A DNA stretch of 64,000 nucleotides. It comes from Brachypodius melanocephalos (taxonomy: Eukaryota > Chordata > Aves > Passeriformes > Pycnonotidae). The notes beneath the pieces are model-generated. The model had not been told where the DNA came from. It saw nothing but the letters and a program-made list of their open reading frames with translations, and did no database searches. Both the position numbers and the translations under genes were made by a program. Numbering within the stretch: position 1 is the first letter of the stretch; each line of letters starts with the position of its first letter. The stretch is taken from contig VZSR01000170.1 in NCBI GenBank assembly GCA_013398615.1, forward strand, positions 3,755,523 to 3,819,522, given 5' to 3'. Below are positions 49,696-61,840 of this stretch, piece after piece.

Positions 49696-50773
49696 CAGAC
49701 CCCCTTTCTCCACTGGCCCTGGATACAAAAAGAAATAAGGGCATGCATCACAGCAGCCCAGGCATCTGCATGTCCACCCATCCAGTGAGTTTGCAGGAAC
49801 CTCTCCCATCCATCTCTCCTCCAACAGGATCCTGCCCCAGTGATGCATTTTTAGAACTACCAAATAGTTCCAACAAATAATCTTCAAAAAGTTTCAGTTG
49901 TCTCCAGGGTTGTGAAAAACAGAACCACCCAGAACAGAACCACCACTGAGCCCATGTCCTGGTACAGAGCAGTGTGGTGTTACTCTCTCTGCCCTTCCAA
50001 TTTATCTTTTCCCTTCCATCCTCCACCTATGTTTGCTGAATAGGTTTGATTTTTTGGGTAGCTGACTACCTTTCTGATTTCTGACTAATGTCTTGGTGGT
50101 ATCTCTTTTATATTTTTGAAACATAAAAAGAGTCCGAATGAGATTCCAAATCAGACAATTAGGGGAAAAAGAGCAGGAACACTATTAATTTCAACACATA
50201 TATATCCACAGATAAAACCCAGCACAGCAATACTGTATCTACCCATGCACATATAGCACTCATTTTTATTCTGCCATTTTCCCACTCACTCTTCCCCAAC
50301 ACCCATGGCCAGGTCTGTGCCATAAATCAACTCTGTATGAAAAAATAATTCAGTCTATAAAAACCAAAGTAATACATAGAAAAAGATAACCACTGTGTTT
50401 CTTTAGTGTGCCCCCAAAGTTTAGGTATGAAAAGTGCATTGCCTAGTCCTGAGTATTTCTATGGCTTTCAATTCGACTTTCATGTAAGTAGGAGTGTTTT
50501 ATACAAGGAATATAAATGTTAGAACAGGCAATTACACAAATGACCTTGCCTTGCCTCATTCAATAGTGAATTATTACTCTTCTCAACTGCAGTTTTATAA
50601 GACATCCTTATTGTCTTAATTAATGATCAAGGTACATCTTTGAAATCTTTACGGACACCATAGATTACATCAGTCTCTTTTCTAATTTACACATATTGAC
50701 TGACATATCAGTTTAAACCCTGCCACTCTTCACTGCAGTCAATTTCTAAACAGAACAGCACTTTTTTTTTTTT

Positions 50774-51018
50774 NNNNNNNNNNNNNNNNNNNNNNNNNNN
50801 NNNNNNNNNNNNNNNNNNNNNNNNNNNNNNNNNNNNNNNNNNNNNNNNNNNNNNNNNNNNNNNNNNNNNNNNNNNNNNNNNNNNNNNNNNNNNNNNNNNN
50901 NNNNNNNNNNNNNNNNNNNNNNNNNNNNNNNNNNNNNNNNNNNNNNNNNNNNNNNNNNNNNNNNNNNNNNNNNNNNNNNNNNNNNNNNNNNNNNNNNNNN
51001 NNNNNNNNNNNNNNNNNN
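50774..51018. other. Assembly gap (245 N) after a poly-T run
   Basis: A run of N preceded by twelve T at 50762-50773. A homopolymer is the likely cause of the break. It lies in the 23 kb SLC7A11 intron. Confidence 0.99.
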
Positions 51019-52033
51019 CAACTGCACACAGGAAAAGGAAAAATAAATAAAAATATCTGATAGAATGTGTTGAATGTGTGTCACGTACACATCCCTGAAC
51101 ATCCTAGGCTGTAAAAGCATCTATTACATCAGTCCCTAACTAAATGTATGCATAAGGCAAACATGCAGGCCCTGGAAAGCAGCAGGCACACACAGCGGCT
51201 GCCTCTGCCTGTCTCAGAGGAAAGGAAGAGGAATAGTGCCCAATGAAATCTGCAGCCCTTCTGTTATCGCTGCTGCTGAAGCCTTTGCTCCCTGTGATCA
51301 CCCAGATGACAGGAGAATTCACGCTGTGAGCCGACTTCCCAGACCCTCTGCTGCCTGCATCCATTGCTCTGGTGAATTCAGAGCACAGCCTGAATTCAGC
51401 ACAGAGTGCATCAGTCAAAGACAAGGCAGGGGGTTTGAAGTGTTTTTCTCCATGCATCTGGATCCTCCAGAGTCAGAGTGCACAGCACGCTGTGCTCCCC
51501 ATTCCCTCTCCCGTGACACAGCACTGCCGTTCACTAGGACCCAGTGCACCTGAGGAATTTGTGTCCAACAGCCAAGAATAAGGAAAACAAGAACAGAAGG
51601 ATCGAATCTGCACCTTCAGTTAATTATATTATATATGGGAGCGACTGTGTTGAAACTCTCAAAAATTACAGGGCCAAAGAAGCATCTTCACTACAAGGCT
51701 ACAGGACAACCCACATTATCAAATCCAAAAATCCAGTCCAATGTAATTGAAGTTAACGAAAAAAGAAACCGATTGTTTGAATTTTAGTTTGGGTTACCAT
51801 TTCCAATTCCATTCTGACTCTTTCCCCATTTCAACTCGAACTGCTAGTAAAGTTAAAATCACAGTTTCACTTCTTCCTCTTGTTGGAAATATTTTGTGGA
51901 TTCAGTGACCCCCAACAAATCCTATCACATACAGACTCCAGTTAGGGCTCACAAGCAAGTTGCAACCCCTGAATCATTTGCATGTATCACATGGGACTCA
52001 ATCACATTTTTTTTGTCAGCAGAACCAACAGAT

Positions 52034-52610
52034 TGTCAAGGTTAGGGCATTTATGGCACATCTCCTGGGGACTGGGATGGAGAGTTGTCCTAGGCTACAA
52101 CATAAGATGTAGCCAAAAGTATGTGTTCTATGACCATATGGTAAAAACAGGTGGGGCAGTGTTCTTTTTCTCTTCCATGACCCATCCTCCTCCCAGGGAA
52201 TATCTTCTGTCAATGGGCCATCAACATCTGACTGCATGGCTCGTAAAATCACACCATCCCAATGGGAGGTGCTCCACCCAAGTGGAGGAACCAAGCATTC
52301 CTACCTGCATATAATTTGAGATTTGGAACACCACAGTCAGCTTTATTTATTGAATTCCCAGAGGACAAGAGCTACATAACCACCATCAGACCTTCAGAGG
52401 AAGACCAGACCTCTCTACAAGATCACTGCTTCAACAGAACCACATCCATCACTCCAAGAGGACTGCAGACACCCTTTAACTGGACTGCTACCACCACCCT
52501 CACCAACAGGGTGTCAGGTTGTATCCTCACTCTGTCAGGTTAAGTCAGTGGTTTTTTTGCATTTGTTTTAATTTTCCTATTAATTTGTATTTCTGATGTG
52601 GAGTCTCCCA
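52034..52610 (+). mobile_element. Solo LTR, ERVL-type, in the large SLC7A11 intron, antisense to the gene
   Basis: The 577-bp block starts TGTCAAGG, ends TCTCCCA and is flanked by CAGAT on both sides (52029-52033 and 52611-52615), a 5-bp duplication as expected for ERVL. A TATA-like TATAAT lies at 52310-52315, followed by a stretch (GGAACACCACAGTCAGC and on through repeated ACCACC-type motifs) that I recognise as typical of songbird LTRs, then a T-rich tract and CCTATTAA near 52576. No internal retroviral genes adjoin it. The body is clearly LTR-like; the exact ends rest on the duplication. Confidence 0.75.
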
Positions 52611-52659
52611 CAGATTTGCTTTCAAACAAGCACAAGAGTGAAGAGAGGAGAGGTTGAGG

Positions 52660-52735
52660 CCAGAACCCAGGAATTTTCAAGGTCAGGTTGGATGGGGTCC
52701 TGAGAAGCCTGGTCTAAAATCTCCCAAACTAGGAG
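52660..52735 (+). mobile_element. CR1 LINE, short fragment
   Basis: TTTTCAAGGTCAGGTTGGAT followed by GGGGTCCTGAGAAGCCTGGT matches CR1 (TTCAAGGCCAGGTTGGATGG in younger copies) in the plus orientation, 50 bp beyond the LTR at 52034-52610. Confidence 0.65.
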
Positions 52736-54737
52736 TTAAAAAAGAATATAAATAAAGGCAAAGCAACTCAGAATATTCAGGTCCCACTCACAAGAGAATT
52801 TCCAACTTCCAGCAAGAGTGGCATCCTTGAACCTAAAATAATAAAAGAGATTTATGAAGGGGAAAAAAGTTCCCATACTGAGAGCTCACAAATCTGAATC
52901 CATTAAAAACATGCATCCAAGACTGAAATACTTAGTTTCAGAGATGAATTATTAGTAATTTCTTAAAGAAACAACAGTTAATGAGCTGAAGATGTGAGTC
53001 ATGCAAATAGTAAGGTGCTAATAAGGTTAGCAAGAAAGCAAAAGAAAAGGAAAGATGATTTTATTAAGAACAGGCTCAGGCTGGTGGGCCAGCTCCCCTG
53101 AGAGCTAGTAATTGTCTATTTGTCCCTCTCAAACACACACAAATACTTCTGAATTACATTCTTAATTAAATGCTTTTCATATATTTTATAAACGGCAAAA
53201 CCCATGCTTCGTTTTGTGAAAGTACATTTGAGCAAGCAAATTAATTTCTTTTCTTTATTTGGCAGATTCAGCTCCCCATTAAAGGATTTTATAGATCTGA
53301 AAACACAATTTTATCCCTTACAGAGGGCACAAGTAAACTGTAGAAGTTGTTGTTGAATTTACCAGGTTTGGACATCCCATCTGAGATGCCTCTCAGATAA
53401 CTGAAAGAATTTAAGCAAACCGTGATGCTGTTAGATACAGTCAAATTTAGAAAGTATAAAACTTCTAATAAAGAGATATAAAAACAGCTGTAGGGAGGTT
53501 AATTAGAACATCCTCACTCTGTGATGAAGGGTAAGTATTCAAGTGCAAAAAAATACCAAGACACAAATAATATATAGAGGGAAAAAATGCAAATGCTCAC
53601 TTAACTGACCTGGTTTTCCCTTTAAGGTAATCTGATGACTTCACATGAGCAAATGGGCTTTACAAAATACTGGAAAGATTAGCATTTGTCTCTTTTGATT
53701 ATCTTCAGGTAAAATATCACAATGTAATCCCATAACTTTTGCACTGAACATTTGGCACTGTAGCCTGACATGAAGAAAAGGAATTGGAGTCAAATGTATC
53801 TTTTAGGAATAAGCAGAATATAATGACACAAGAAAGATTTCAAACTCCAGGCAGATAAACCTTTCTGTTGTCTAAGAGCACTTATATTAATATTCCTCTT
53901 CAAAGTAAATCTTGTCATTAAATTATAAAATAAAATTTTAAAAATGAAAGAAGCAGAGAGGCACAAATAGCAAAGGCTTGCAACCTCTCAACTGACAGAA
54001 AATATTTTTTATTCTTTTGACTATTGGGAATCTGATCCCTAATCAGTGGCTAGATTGGCAATGAGCAACAGTGCAATTCAAGTTTCTGACTGACTTTGGT
54101 AGGGGGCTGCATTTTAATGAGAAGTGCCAAAATTCAGAGGGCTACAAATAACAAAGGAACTGGAAGGGTTCTCAGCCACCGTTCCCCTCCCATCCATCTG
54201 CATCTCTATAATGCTCAGACAGACTGAAGAAAACACCCCTAATACTTTATTTCTCTCACTCAGTCCTCATAGATGCAAAGTCAGGTCTATAATTAGAATG
54301 AATGGGTGGCACACATTAGCTAGACATGACATTCACATTATTTAAAACCAGAGTGAAAATAGATTATATCAAACATTTTGATATGCTGATTTTACAAAGT
54401 GTCTGATGACATCAAGCTCTGGTGACTTGCTATACAGCTACTGTTTCTTGGTGCTTTGGAAAAGAAGGAATAAATGAAGTGAGAAAAACACTGGAAAAAT
54501 CTAATAGACAAACTGACTAATCTCAGACCCCAAGGTCATAGCAGAGCAATTCATTTCTTGGTTTTTCAACAGCACAAGACATGATTTATCAATCTGAGAC
54601 CACACTTATAAACACTATACATCTCAATAATATGTTCTTCGCACTGTGTAGCTTTTTAAACAATGACAGATTGCCTGGGCTGGACCAAAGTTATTTTACA
54701 AACAGAAATGAAATATTTGCAAATGAAATGGTTCAAT

Positions 54738-54802
54738 AAGGGAGGGGGGGGAAGAAATGGAAAAGAAAAAAAAAAAAAAAAAGAAAGAGAAAGAGAGAAA
54801 AT
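54738..54802 (+). repeat. Polypurine tract
   Basis: Almost only A and G: a G run (GGGAGGGGGGGG), an A run of about nineteen, then AGAAAGAGAAAGAGAG. Low-complexity intronic sequence. Confidence 0.9.
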
Positions 54803-55825
54803 AAGAAAGGATTATGCCAAATAGCAGCTGTACTTAACTGCAACTGCAAGACAATGTATGCTGTAAAATGCTTTCAGAATCCATGTCCTTTGAAATTCTA
54901 CCATTTTTATCCACTAAATGAGAAATATTTCCTAAATCCAACAACACCAAAAACCTACACTGCCGAAGAAATAAAATTATTTAGTAAAAGAAGAGCTATA
55001 AATTAACATCTCTCACAAGTTGCCCACTTGATGGCAGACTGCCTTGAAGTGAGTGAAGAATTTGAGTCTGTTTCCCTCCCCTTAAAGTGAAATAATATTT
55101 TCTCTCTCTTCCAAGACAAGCCTAATCTTCACAACTTGAAGCATTCAGACCAATCATCTACTCCTGGTGAAGATGAAGCACAATTTTGTTAAAGTGGGAT
55201 TCTCTTTGGCCAGCATCTGACACAACCTGGCTCCAGCTTTGACAAGGCTCTGAAGATGTTGCTGTGATGTGAAAACACTCCTGGTGTTATTGTTATCTTC
55301 TCATCTGGAGACTGCCAGAATCCTTGATGAGCTCTAGCACTGATCCCAGACTCTGCTCAGCCTGGGAAGGGAGCAGTGAAGTGCCCTTCAGACTCGAGCT
55401 GCTTTTGGGATCTTGATTGAAAAAACTCAGCCTCTTTCTTGAGAGTGCATAGTGGGTGCCCAAGGATACAGATGAAATCAAAGACTGTACAAGAAATGAG
55501 TCTGAAAGTTCAACATGCACGATTCCTATCCCTCTGAATTTCCTGCTCCAGGCAACAAGGCTCCTTTTTTTGTCACCAGTTTTCAGGTGACAAACTCTCT
55601 CAGAGACCTGACTGTGCCTTCATTCACCTATTGTTTAACAATGCAACACAATAAGACCTCAGTTTGAGACTGATGCTTATAGTGTAAAAACAAAAAAAAA
55701 AAAATCAAAGCTGCATGTGATGTAGCTGCACAAGTTTGTTTCAGTGAAGTTCTGCTTCAAGGATTATTTAGGTATTTTATTTGAAACAATTGCTCTTGAC
55801 CCAGCCCATACATGCAAAGCATAAT

Positions 55826-55844
55826 TTAAAAAAAAAAAAAAAAA
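55826..55844 (+). repeat. Poly(A) tract
   Basis: About nineteen A in the large intron, without an attached recognisable element. Confidence 0.85.
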
Positions 55845-55967
55845 AGGAAATTTTTTGCTGCACTTTAATGTTGTTGCACATATTCTTAATAAAATTATTT
55901 CAAGCTATATTTAAAAATTTTGTATTAACACTGCAACCACAGGTTCTTCTAAAATAAGATCATCTTG

Positions 55968-56035
55968 TTCCATAGGCAGGGACACCTTCCACTACACCAG
56001 GCTGCTGAAAGCCCCATCCCCACTCTCATCCAGAG
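55968..56035 (-). mobile_element. CR1 LINE, short fragment
   Basis: GGCAGGGACACCTTCCACTA and CAGGCTGCTGAAAGCCCCAT match reversed CR1 near its 3' end; the very tail is missing. Confidence 0.75.
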
Positions 56036-56385
56036 CATTCCTGCCATCCCTCTGCTGTAAACCTGGCACATCCCTTTGGTACATGCACTGGGGCTTTGCA
56101 GCCTGCAGGTTCACCTGGGGATGGAGCTGATTGTTCACCTCAGTTACTCCCAAAGCTGTTCCACACCTGGAAATGCACAACTGTGACCGATTCTCAGGCA
56201 AATATTTACTTTGGCAGGTGCAGGGCACAAGACCTCACTGTGGTGATTTGCATCCATCCTAACCATTGACAAACATTACAAATTGCACACCTGGAGCTGT
56301 TACAAGCTCTGAGTGCTTCAAGCCTGCCCTTTCCTCTTCCTTTTTAAAACCAGCTACGTCATACCTACATAAAGTACAGCACAGT

Positions 56386-56490
56386 AAAATCACAGAGTGA
56401 TTTGGGTTGGGAGGGACCCCAAAGTTGTAGCTCCAAGCCCTCTGCCCACGGGCAGGGACACCTTCCACTAGGCCAGGTTCCTCAGTTCAA
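56386..56490 (-). mobile_element. CR1 LINE, 3' fragment
   Basis: AAATCACAGAGTGATTTGGG, TTGGGAGGGACCCCAAAGTT and GGGCAGGGACACCTTCCACT give the reversed CR1 tail, about 350 bp from the fragment at 55968. Confidence 0.85.
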
Positions 56491-57937
56491 CCTTTAACAT
56501 ATGGCTCACAGCAAGAATGAAAGACAACATTTTAAGCTTTGTTGGTTTGTTTTGGTTTTTTTTGTTGGTTTTTTTTTAAAGCAGTTGAGTCTTAATACAT
56601 GCCTACAACAGCAGGACAATTATTGGCTCATCTAACACTTGCACTGGATTTAGTGGGAGCTGAGACAGTTGCCACTGAGATTAATCCACGCTGTTCCCTT
56701 GCCCTGTAGCTTTGGGAACAATGGTGGAGCAGGTCTTGATTCAGGACATCTTTCCAACAGAGCCATTCACAGGTGGCAACCAGACAAAAAATATGTTCCA
56801 AATGTTTCATTAAATTGCTTATTTCAGCTCAAGGGAGTCCAGAATCCTCATTTCCAGGTGGTGCAGAGGTCTCTGTCAGCACAGACAGTAACAATCCATT
56901 TGCCCCACCATCACCTGCCACTTATTTAGCAATTTTTAAAATCCCACTCTCTTCTATTCTGTATTACACCTTTGCATGGAGATTGTAAAAACTGGGCATC
57001 TACTCATCCTCTCAAAGTGCAGCCTCAAGAGGAAGAGTGATGAAGGGAATCTTCAAGAGCCTTGTGATAAAACTGCACATGTAATATTGAGCTGGGTTTT
57101 TTTCCCAGTGCCATCCTGGAATACACTAAACCAGCCGGGTTATGTGGTTTGCCCTCCAGTACTACATCCTCACTAGCAGCACAAATAACTTCAGCAGATC
57201 TCCAAGGATAATCTGGAGAACAGAGAAGCTGGGAAAAAGTCTTCTTCCCTCACATTCTAGCTGCAATGGAAAAAAACATCAGAACTGAACCAGCACCACT
57301 TCTCTTAGCTGAGATATATCATGCTTCAAGGGATGCTTAGCTTTTTAAAAAGAGAGAAACTATGCTTTTCTGTCCTATGCAGCAGAGAGCAAAATGTTCA
57401 AAAATAGGCACTCCCCTGACTCAAATCACAAAAAACTCAGCATATGTCAAAATAGCTATAATGAAAATTACCAAGAATTCCAGTTAAAAGAACTGCAGAG
57501 ACACAGAATTATATGAAAAGTCCCCAAGGGTGTAGACATCTGCACACTTAAAAAGATCACACATATTGATTGTATCCACATGATAATTCACAAGTTATAT
57601 TGCTTCTAGCTGAATTTGATCATACCACCAAGACTCTGGCTCCTAACCTCTCTCCCCAGAATTTCCTGAAGTAGTAGAAGGGACCAGAATTCCTTCACTT
57701 CTGTATTTAGTTTCACATTTTAAATCAGTCTCTCATACAACAATTCTCCAAAAGAAAAAAAAAAAAAAATTTTGGTTGACTTTTGGTTTTAATGTCACCT
57801 CTCATGATTTTTTAAAAATCCCAGATCCTTGGTAGTTAAACTCTAGATCATCCAGCTTGGGTTCAGGTGTGTCTCAGGCCTGGGAATCTTTAGCCAGCTG
57901 CTCTCCACTGACACAGTGGAGAGTCTAAATGACTTAG

Positions 57938-58065
57938 AAGCACAGAAGCCTTCAGGTTTGAAAAGACCTCTAAGACCTCTAAGACCATTGAACCCAACCC
58001 ATCACCACCAAACCACATCCCCAAGTGCCACACCTGCACATTTTAAATGCATCCAGAGTCATGTT
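57938..58065 (-). mobile_element. CR1 LINE, 3' fragment of a different subfamily
   Basis: TTGAAAAGACCTCTAAGACC, AACCCAACCCATCACCACCA and CCAAGTGCCACACCTGCACA match the CR1 type with an ACCACC-rich tail. The phrase AAGACCTCT is duplicated in tandem. Confidence 0.75.
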
Positions 58066-59301
58066 TCACTAAACCACAACCCCTAAAATGGTGTTTCATC
58101 AGACCTGAAGATTACCAGTGAAAAACCCACTTGTACATAGGTATCTGTCATAATGATTACTCATAAATATTAATGCAGTATTTTCTACCTGCATTTGCCT
58201 GCTCTCAGTTTCCAGTCACACAATTCTCCCTCTACACACCCTGATCACATCAAAGAGCCCACCAACACACAACACATCCCAGAGTCACTGAACAGTGGAA
58301 ATCTGCCAGTCTTTCTACCAGCAGCCTCATGTTTTATTTTCCATTTCCTTATAATGATTTTCAGGCCTCTGAAATGGCACCAGGTTTGGTTCAGGCTTTG
58401 AAGAAATCAACAAAAACCTTCTGCATGCTTCCAATCAATGGCTTGGGGTTTTCTTTCCCCATATGTCTCAGATTCGTATCACCTGAGTGTACACTGCTGG
58501 GGGTCCTTTTAAAACAATAAGTAATTTGGTACTCAGCCACCTATCTTATTTTAAAAGTCTAAGAAAATTGTATTTAGCCATTAATTTCTTTATCAAGTAA
58601 ATAGTTTCTTTTCCTCAGAGAAAATAAATGGATCTGAAAAGGCATATTTTCTCTAACTTTTAGAAAACGTTAGTAGCTTTTTATTACTGGCCCCACGTAC
58701 CAAAACATATCTGCCAAAATAGATGGGACAAATCAAACCCTCCCTGACAGGATAACTTTTCTTTCCTTGTTTTACAGGCAGGTGATGTGATAGTATTCAT
58801 CTCTGGCTGGAAACAGGCTCCAACCCACATCCCCTGCTCAGTTTAATTAGATTGGATGCTGTGTGATGTGTATTCGAGATCCTGCGTTTCTGAGACATCT
58901 GAAACAAGTAGAACTAAGTATTTGATTAATATTTAAACACAGCAAAACTGGCAAATATTGCAGCAGATAAGTTTCTCGGGCAAGATTTCCCTGACAGGAT
59001 ATCAGTAACTTCCACTGAAAGGAGCCACTGATAGTTGCTCATATCCTGAGGGGGAGAAGCAGAGCCCCAGAGATCTGCTTAATTTTCTGCTTTCTGTGCA
59101 CATAAAAGCAGAATACATAATAAGGTCACAACAGACCAAAAATAGCAAATCTTCAAGCAGTTGCAATTCAAACAGATACCAGATCTGCTGGAAGGCAAGC
59201 GGCTTGACCAGCATACAGAACTTCTGAAGATCACTACTTTTTACAACATTTTAAATTTCACAACCATTTTTCAAAAGTCAAGCAAAACATTAAGTACATA
59301 C

Positions 59302-59346
59302 TTTTCAGGGTTTTCCACTTCTTCCGTAACAAAATTGAGGTAAAAC
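59302..59346 (-). CDS. SLC7A11: SLC7A11 coding exon, 45 bp (TM6 end and loop)
   Basis: This very short exon lies between acceptor TTTTCTAG and donor GTATGTAC. Its first base completes the TGG begun by the previous exon. It then encodes FYLNFVTEEVENPE and the first two bases of a lysine codon. The segment is essentially identical to human xCT residues 250-264, the end of TM6 and the start of the cytoplasmic loop before TM7. It sits alone between introns of 3.2 kb and 23.2 kb. It is too short to stand out as an open frame and was found by matching the protein. Its length is a multiple of three, yet skipping it would join TG to A and make a TGA stop. Confidence 0.95.
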
Positions 59347-60425
59347 CTAGAAAACAGTTATAAAATGCATTGTAAGATTTATTCTTGTATTCTTATATTT
59401 TGTATTCTGTATTTCTTTCACTAAGAATCAAGAAGATGCTTTTAGTTAAGCACTGCTGTTAATCACAGTAGGCTTTGCAGGCCCTTGTTTGGATTAAGGA
59501 GAGAGTGATATTTAACCTTCCCTTATCCCCACACTGAGGAAGAGAATCTCAGAAAAGAAAAGACAGCAAAGCAGGGGAAGAAAGAGACAATAACTATGTA
59601 AAAGCAGTGTGTAATTAGGTTTTTTTTTTTCCCTGACATATTAGGCAGGTAATGGTTTACCCTAATTCCATACCTACACACACACATGCACCCTTCAAGG
59701 TTTACATTCCTTTTGTTCTTGTTGTCTTTTACAGTTTCAGGTTATATTGGCAAAAAGTCCCATCAGAGCACTCAGCAAGGGCTTCTTAACCACACAAATA
59801 ACTGAAGCCTCGGGAAAACCCCTCCTAAACCAAGAACTTTCACACTAGTTTGCTGTGTAGAATCTCAAACACAGGCTGCTAGCCCTGCATGCACAACCTC
59901 CAGTACAGGTTGCACCCTGCTAATATTCCAGCAGCATTCAAGAGAGAGCTCTGTATGGGAATTCATGGGAGCTGCTCACCAGGCACAGCCCTGCATACCG
60001 AGCAACCATGAGCCTCAAGGTCACTGAAGCCTCTGTTCTACATTTATTAGCACTTGGGCTGTGCCTGGCTGGATCACAGTCGTGCCTGCCTTGGAGACAG
60101 GCCCAGAGTCAGATCTTGTCTCATCAAACAGAGCAGTCAATACAGCGCCTGTGCTGGTCCTCTGCTCTGGTGCAGAAAGACAAACGGCACCTGAGCCAGC
60201 GCTGCTGCTCTGAATAAGCAACTGGTGCCTGATGTGGCAGAAAGCCTGGGAGCTTTGCCCCATCACGAGTCTTGGAGCAGAACTGGGTCAGCAGAACGAG
60301 TTAACGCTGGCTTGTGGCTTTCTAAAAATTGTGATTTTGTGACTGGGCCTGAAATTCTCTGTCACCTTACGCAAAAAACATCGGTACCTGTTGTTAAACT
60401 TTCTAGTGCACAGAGCACAGAAGAA

Positions 60426-60650
60426 GATTTAGGTTAGATACGTGGAGGAAAGTCTTTACAGTGAGGATGGTGGAGCACTGGCACAGGCTGCCCAGGGAAG
60501 CTATGGATGCCCCATCCCTGGAAGCGTTCAAGGCCAGGTTGCAGGGGCTTTGAGCAGCCTGGGATAGTGGGAAGTATCCCTACCCTTGGCAGGGGGTTGG
60601 AACAAAATGATCTTTAAGGTCCCTTTCAACACAAACCATGCTATGACAGC
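60426..60650 (+). mobile_element. CR1 LINE, well-preserved 3' fragment
   Basis: TTAGGTTAGATACGTGGAGG, CACTGGCACAGGCTGCCCAG, GATGCCCCATCCCTGGAAGC and AAGGTCCCTTTCAACACAAA follow the CR1 tail nearly base for base. It is antisense to SLC7A11, in the intron upstream of the 45-bp exon. Confidence 0.93.
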
Positions 60651-61489
60651 CCAGCATCAGTCCTTTTGTTGATGCATAGACATGCTTCCTTGCCTTCTTT
60701 GCTCCACTTCTCCTTTTTCAGGCAGCATTTTACATACCCAACAGTCTACACTTGCTCCTGGCAGGATGAACCCACACACAGCAGAGATACCGCTTTTCTT
60801 TGCTTCTGCAAAGCTCCATCATTAAAAGTTAACAGTCTTGTGAGCTATGCACAAAATTCTGCCTGCATCCCAGGACACATCACCAACACTTGCAACACTC
60901 CTTCATATTCAGCTTATTCTATTGATTTAGCCCCATGAAACTGATAGTGCAAGGATATTGCCACTCCACTTAATGGTCTGCTCCTCCGTGCTCTGAGGTG
61001 ATGAATTTTAGCTGATGACAAAGAAAAATAGACAGCTCAGAAGAGCCACTAGCCAAATCAGGTCTTTTCCCTGCTAATTTCTATTATAAGTGTCAAATAA
61101 GGACCTTGAAATAAAAGTCAGAAGGTGTAAAGGAAAAAAAGAAGATAATTTTTATTGTAAGGCTTGGAATTGTTATGTGAAAAATGAAGAAGAAGCGACA
61201 GAATAACAGTATTTCTGATGAGGCATTTTGCAGGAAAGAAACTGAATAATATTAAAGAGCTTTTAAAATTGCTTTCATACAAAAACTTAGGTTAATATTT
61301 AAAAAGTGAGAAACCATCACATGTATGGATATGAAAGACAGAGGCAGTTACAGGAGAGAGGGGGAAGAAAGTAGAGATTGTTCACATAATCAATTCCATT
61401 TCTTTGAGGTTTCAAAATGCCAGGCTCTTTTCTTATATATCTATCCCAGATGAAGTCTTTAGACTCTCTTGGGTGTCTTCCCCCGCTGC

Positions 61490-61840
61490 CATTTAATACA
61501 TAAAGTTCTGCTCACACTTCAGTGTGCGGATTTATAACGCTCCTGCAACCAGGGAGTTACAGACGGGCAGAGAACTCCAACCCTCGGCCCATTGTCCCTC
61601 CGAATTAAATAAATAAACCCCTTATCTTGGCAGCCCTCGCCTTTTGTGCGGGGTAAAGAACTTGGCTGCCTGTGGGAAGCAAAGGGAAGACCTGCAGACA
61701 AAGCTATCTCAAAATGTGCGCGCTGCAGCCCGCTTTCTTCCCCCCGCGCCGCTGCAGCGAAAGCCCTTTGGCACCGCACGGCGTGGAGCCCCCGTGAGCG
61801 TGAATAAATTGTAAAGGCAGATTCGAGGAGCGGCAGCACC
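61490..61840. promoter_or_regulatory. CpG-rich intronic patch, possible internal regulatory element
   Basis: In an otherwise CpG-poor, AT-rich window this stretch is GC-rich. About twelve CpG fall within roughly 90 bp at 61718-61805 (GTGCGCGC, CCCCCGCGCCGC, GCACCGCACGGCG). It lies in the SLC7A11 intron between the exons at 62504 and 59302 and does not overlap a repeat I recognise. It could be an alternative promoter, an enhancer or an unannotated non-coding transcript start. No coding frame there resembles a known protein. Confidence 0.4.

Larger units (their letters stand above)
36097..59301 (-). other. SLC7A11: SLC7A11 large intron (23.2 kb)
   Basis: Bounded by GTATGT at its 5' end and TTTCAG at its 3' end. 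It holds seven CR1 fragments, an ERVL-type solo LTR, an LTR-like segment, polypurine tracts, one assembly gap and a small CpG cluster. I found no nested protein gene. Confidence 0.9.
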
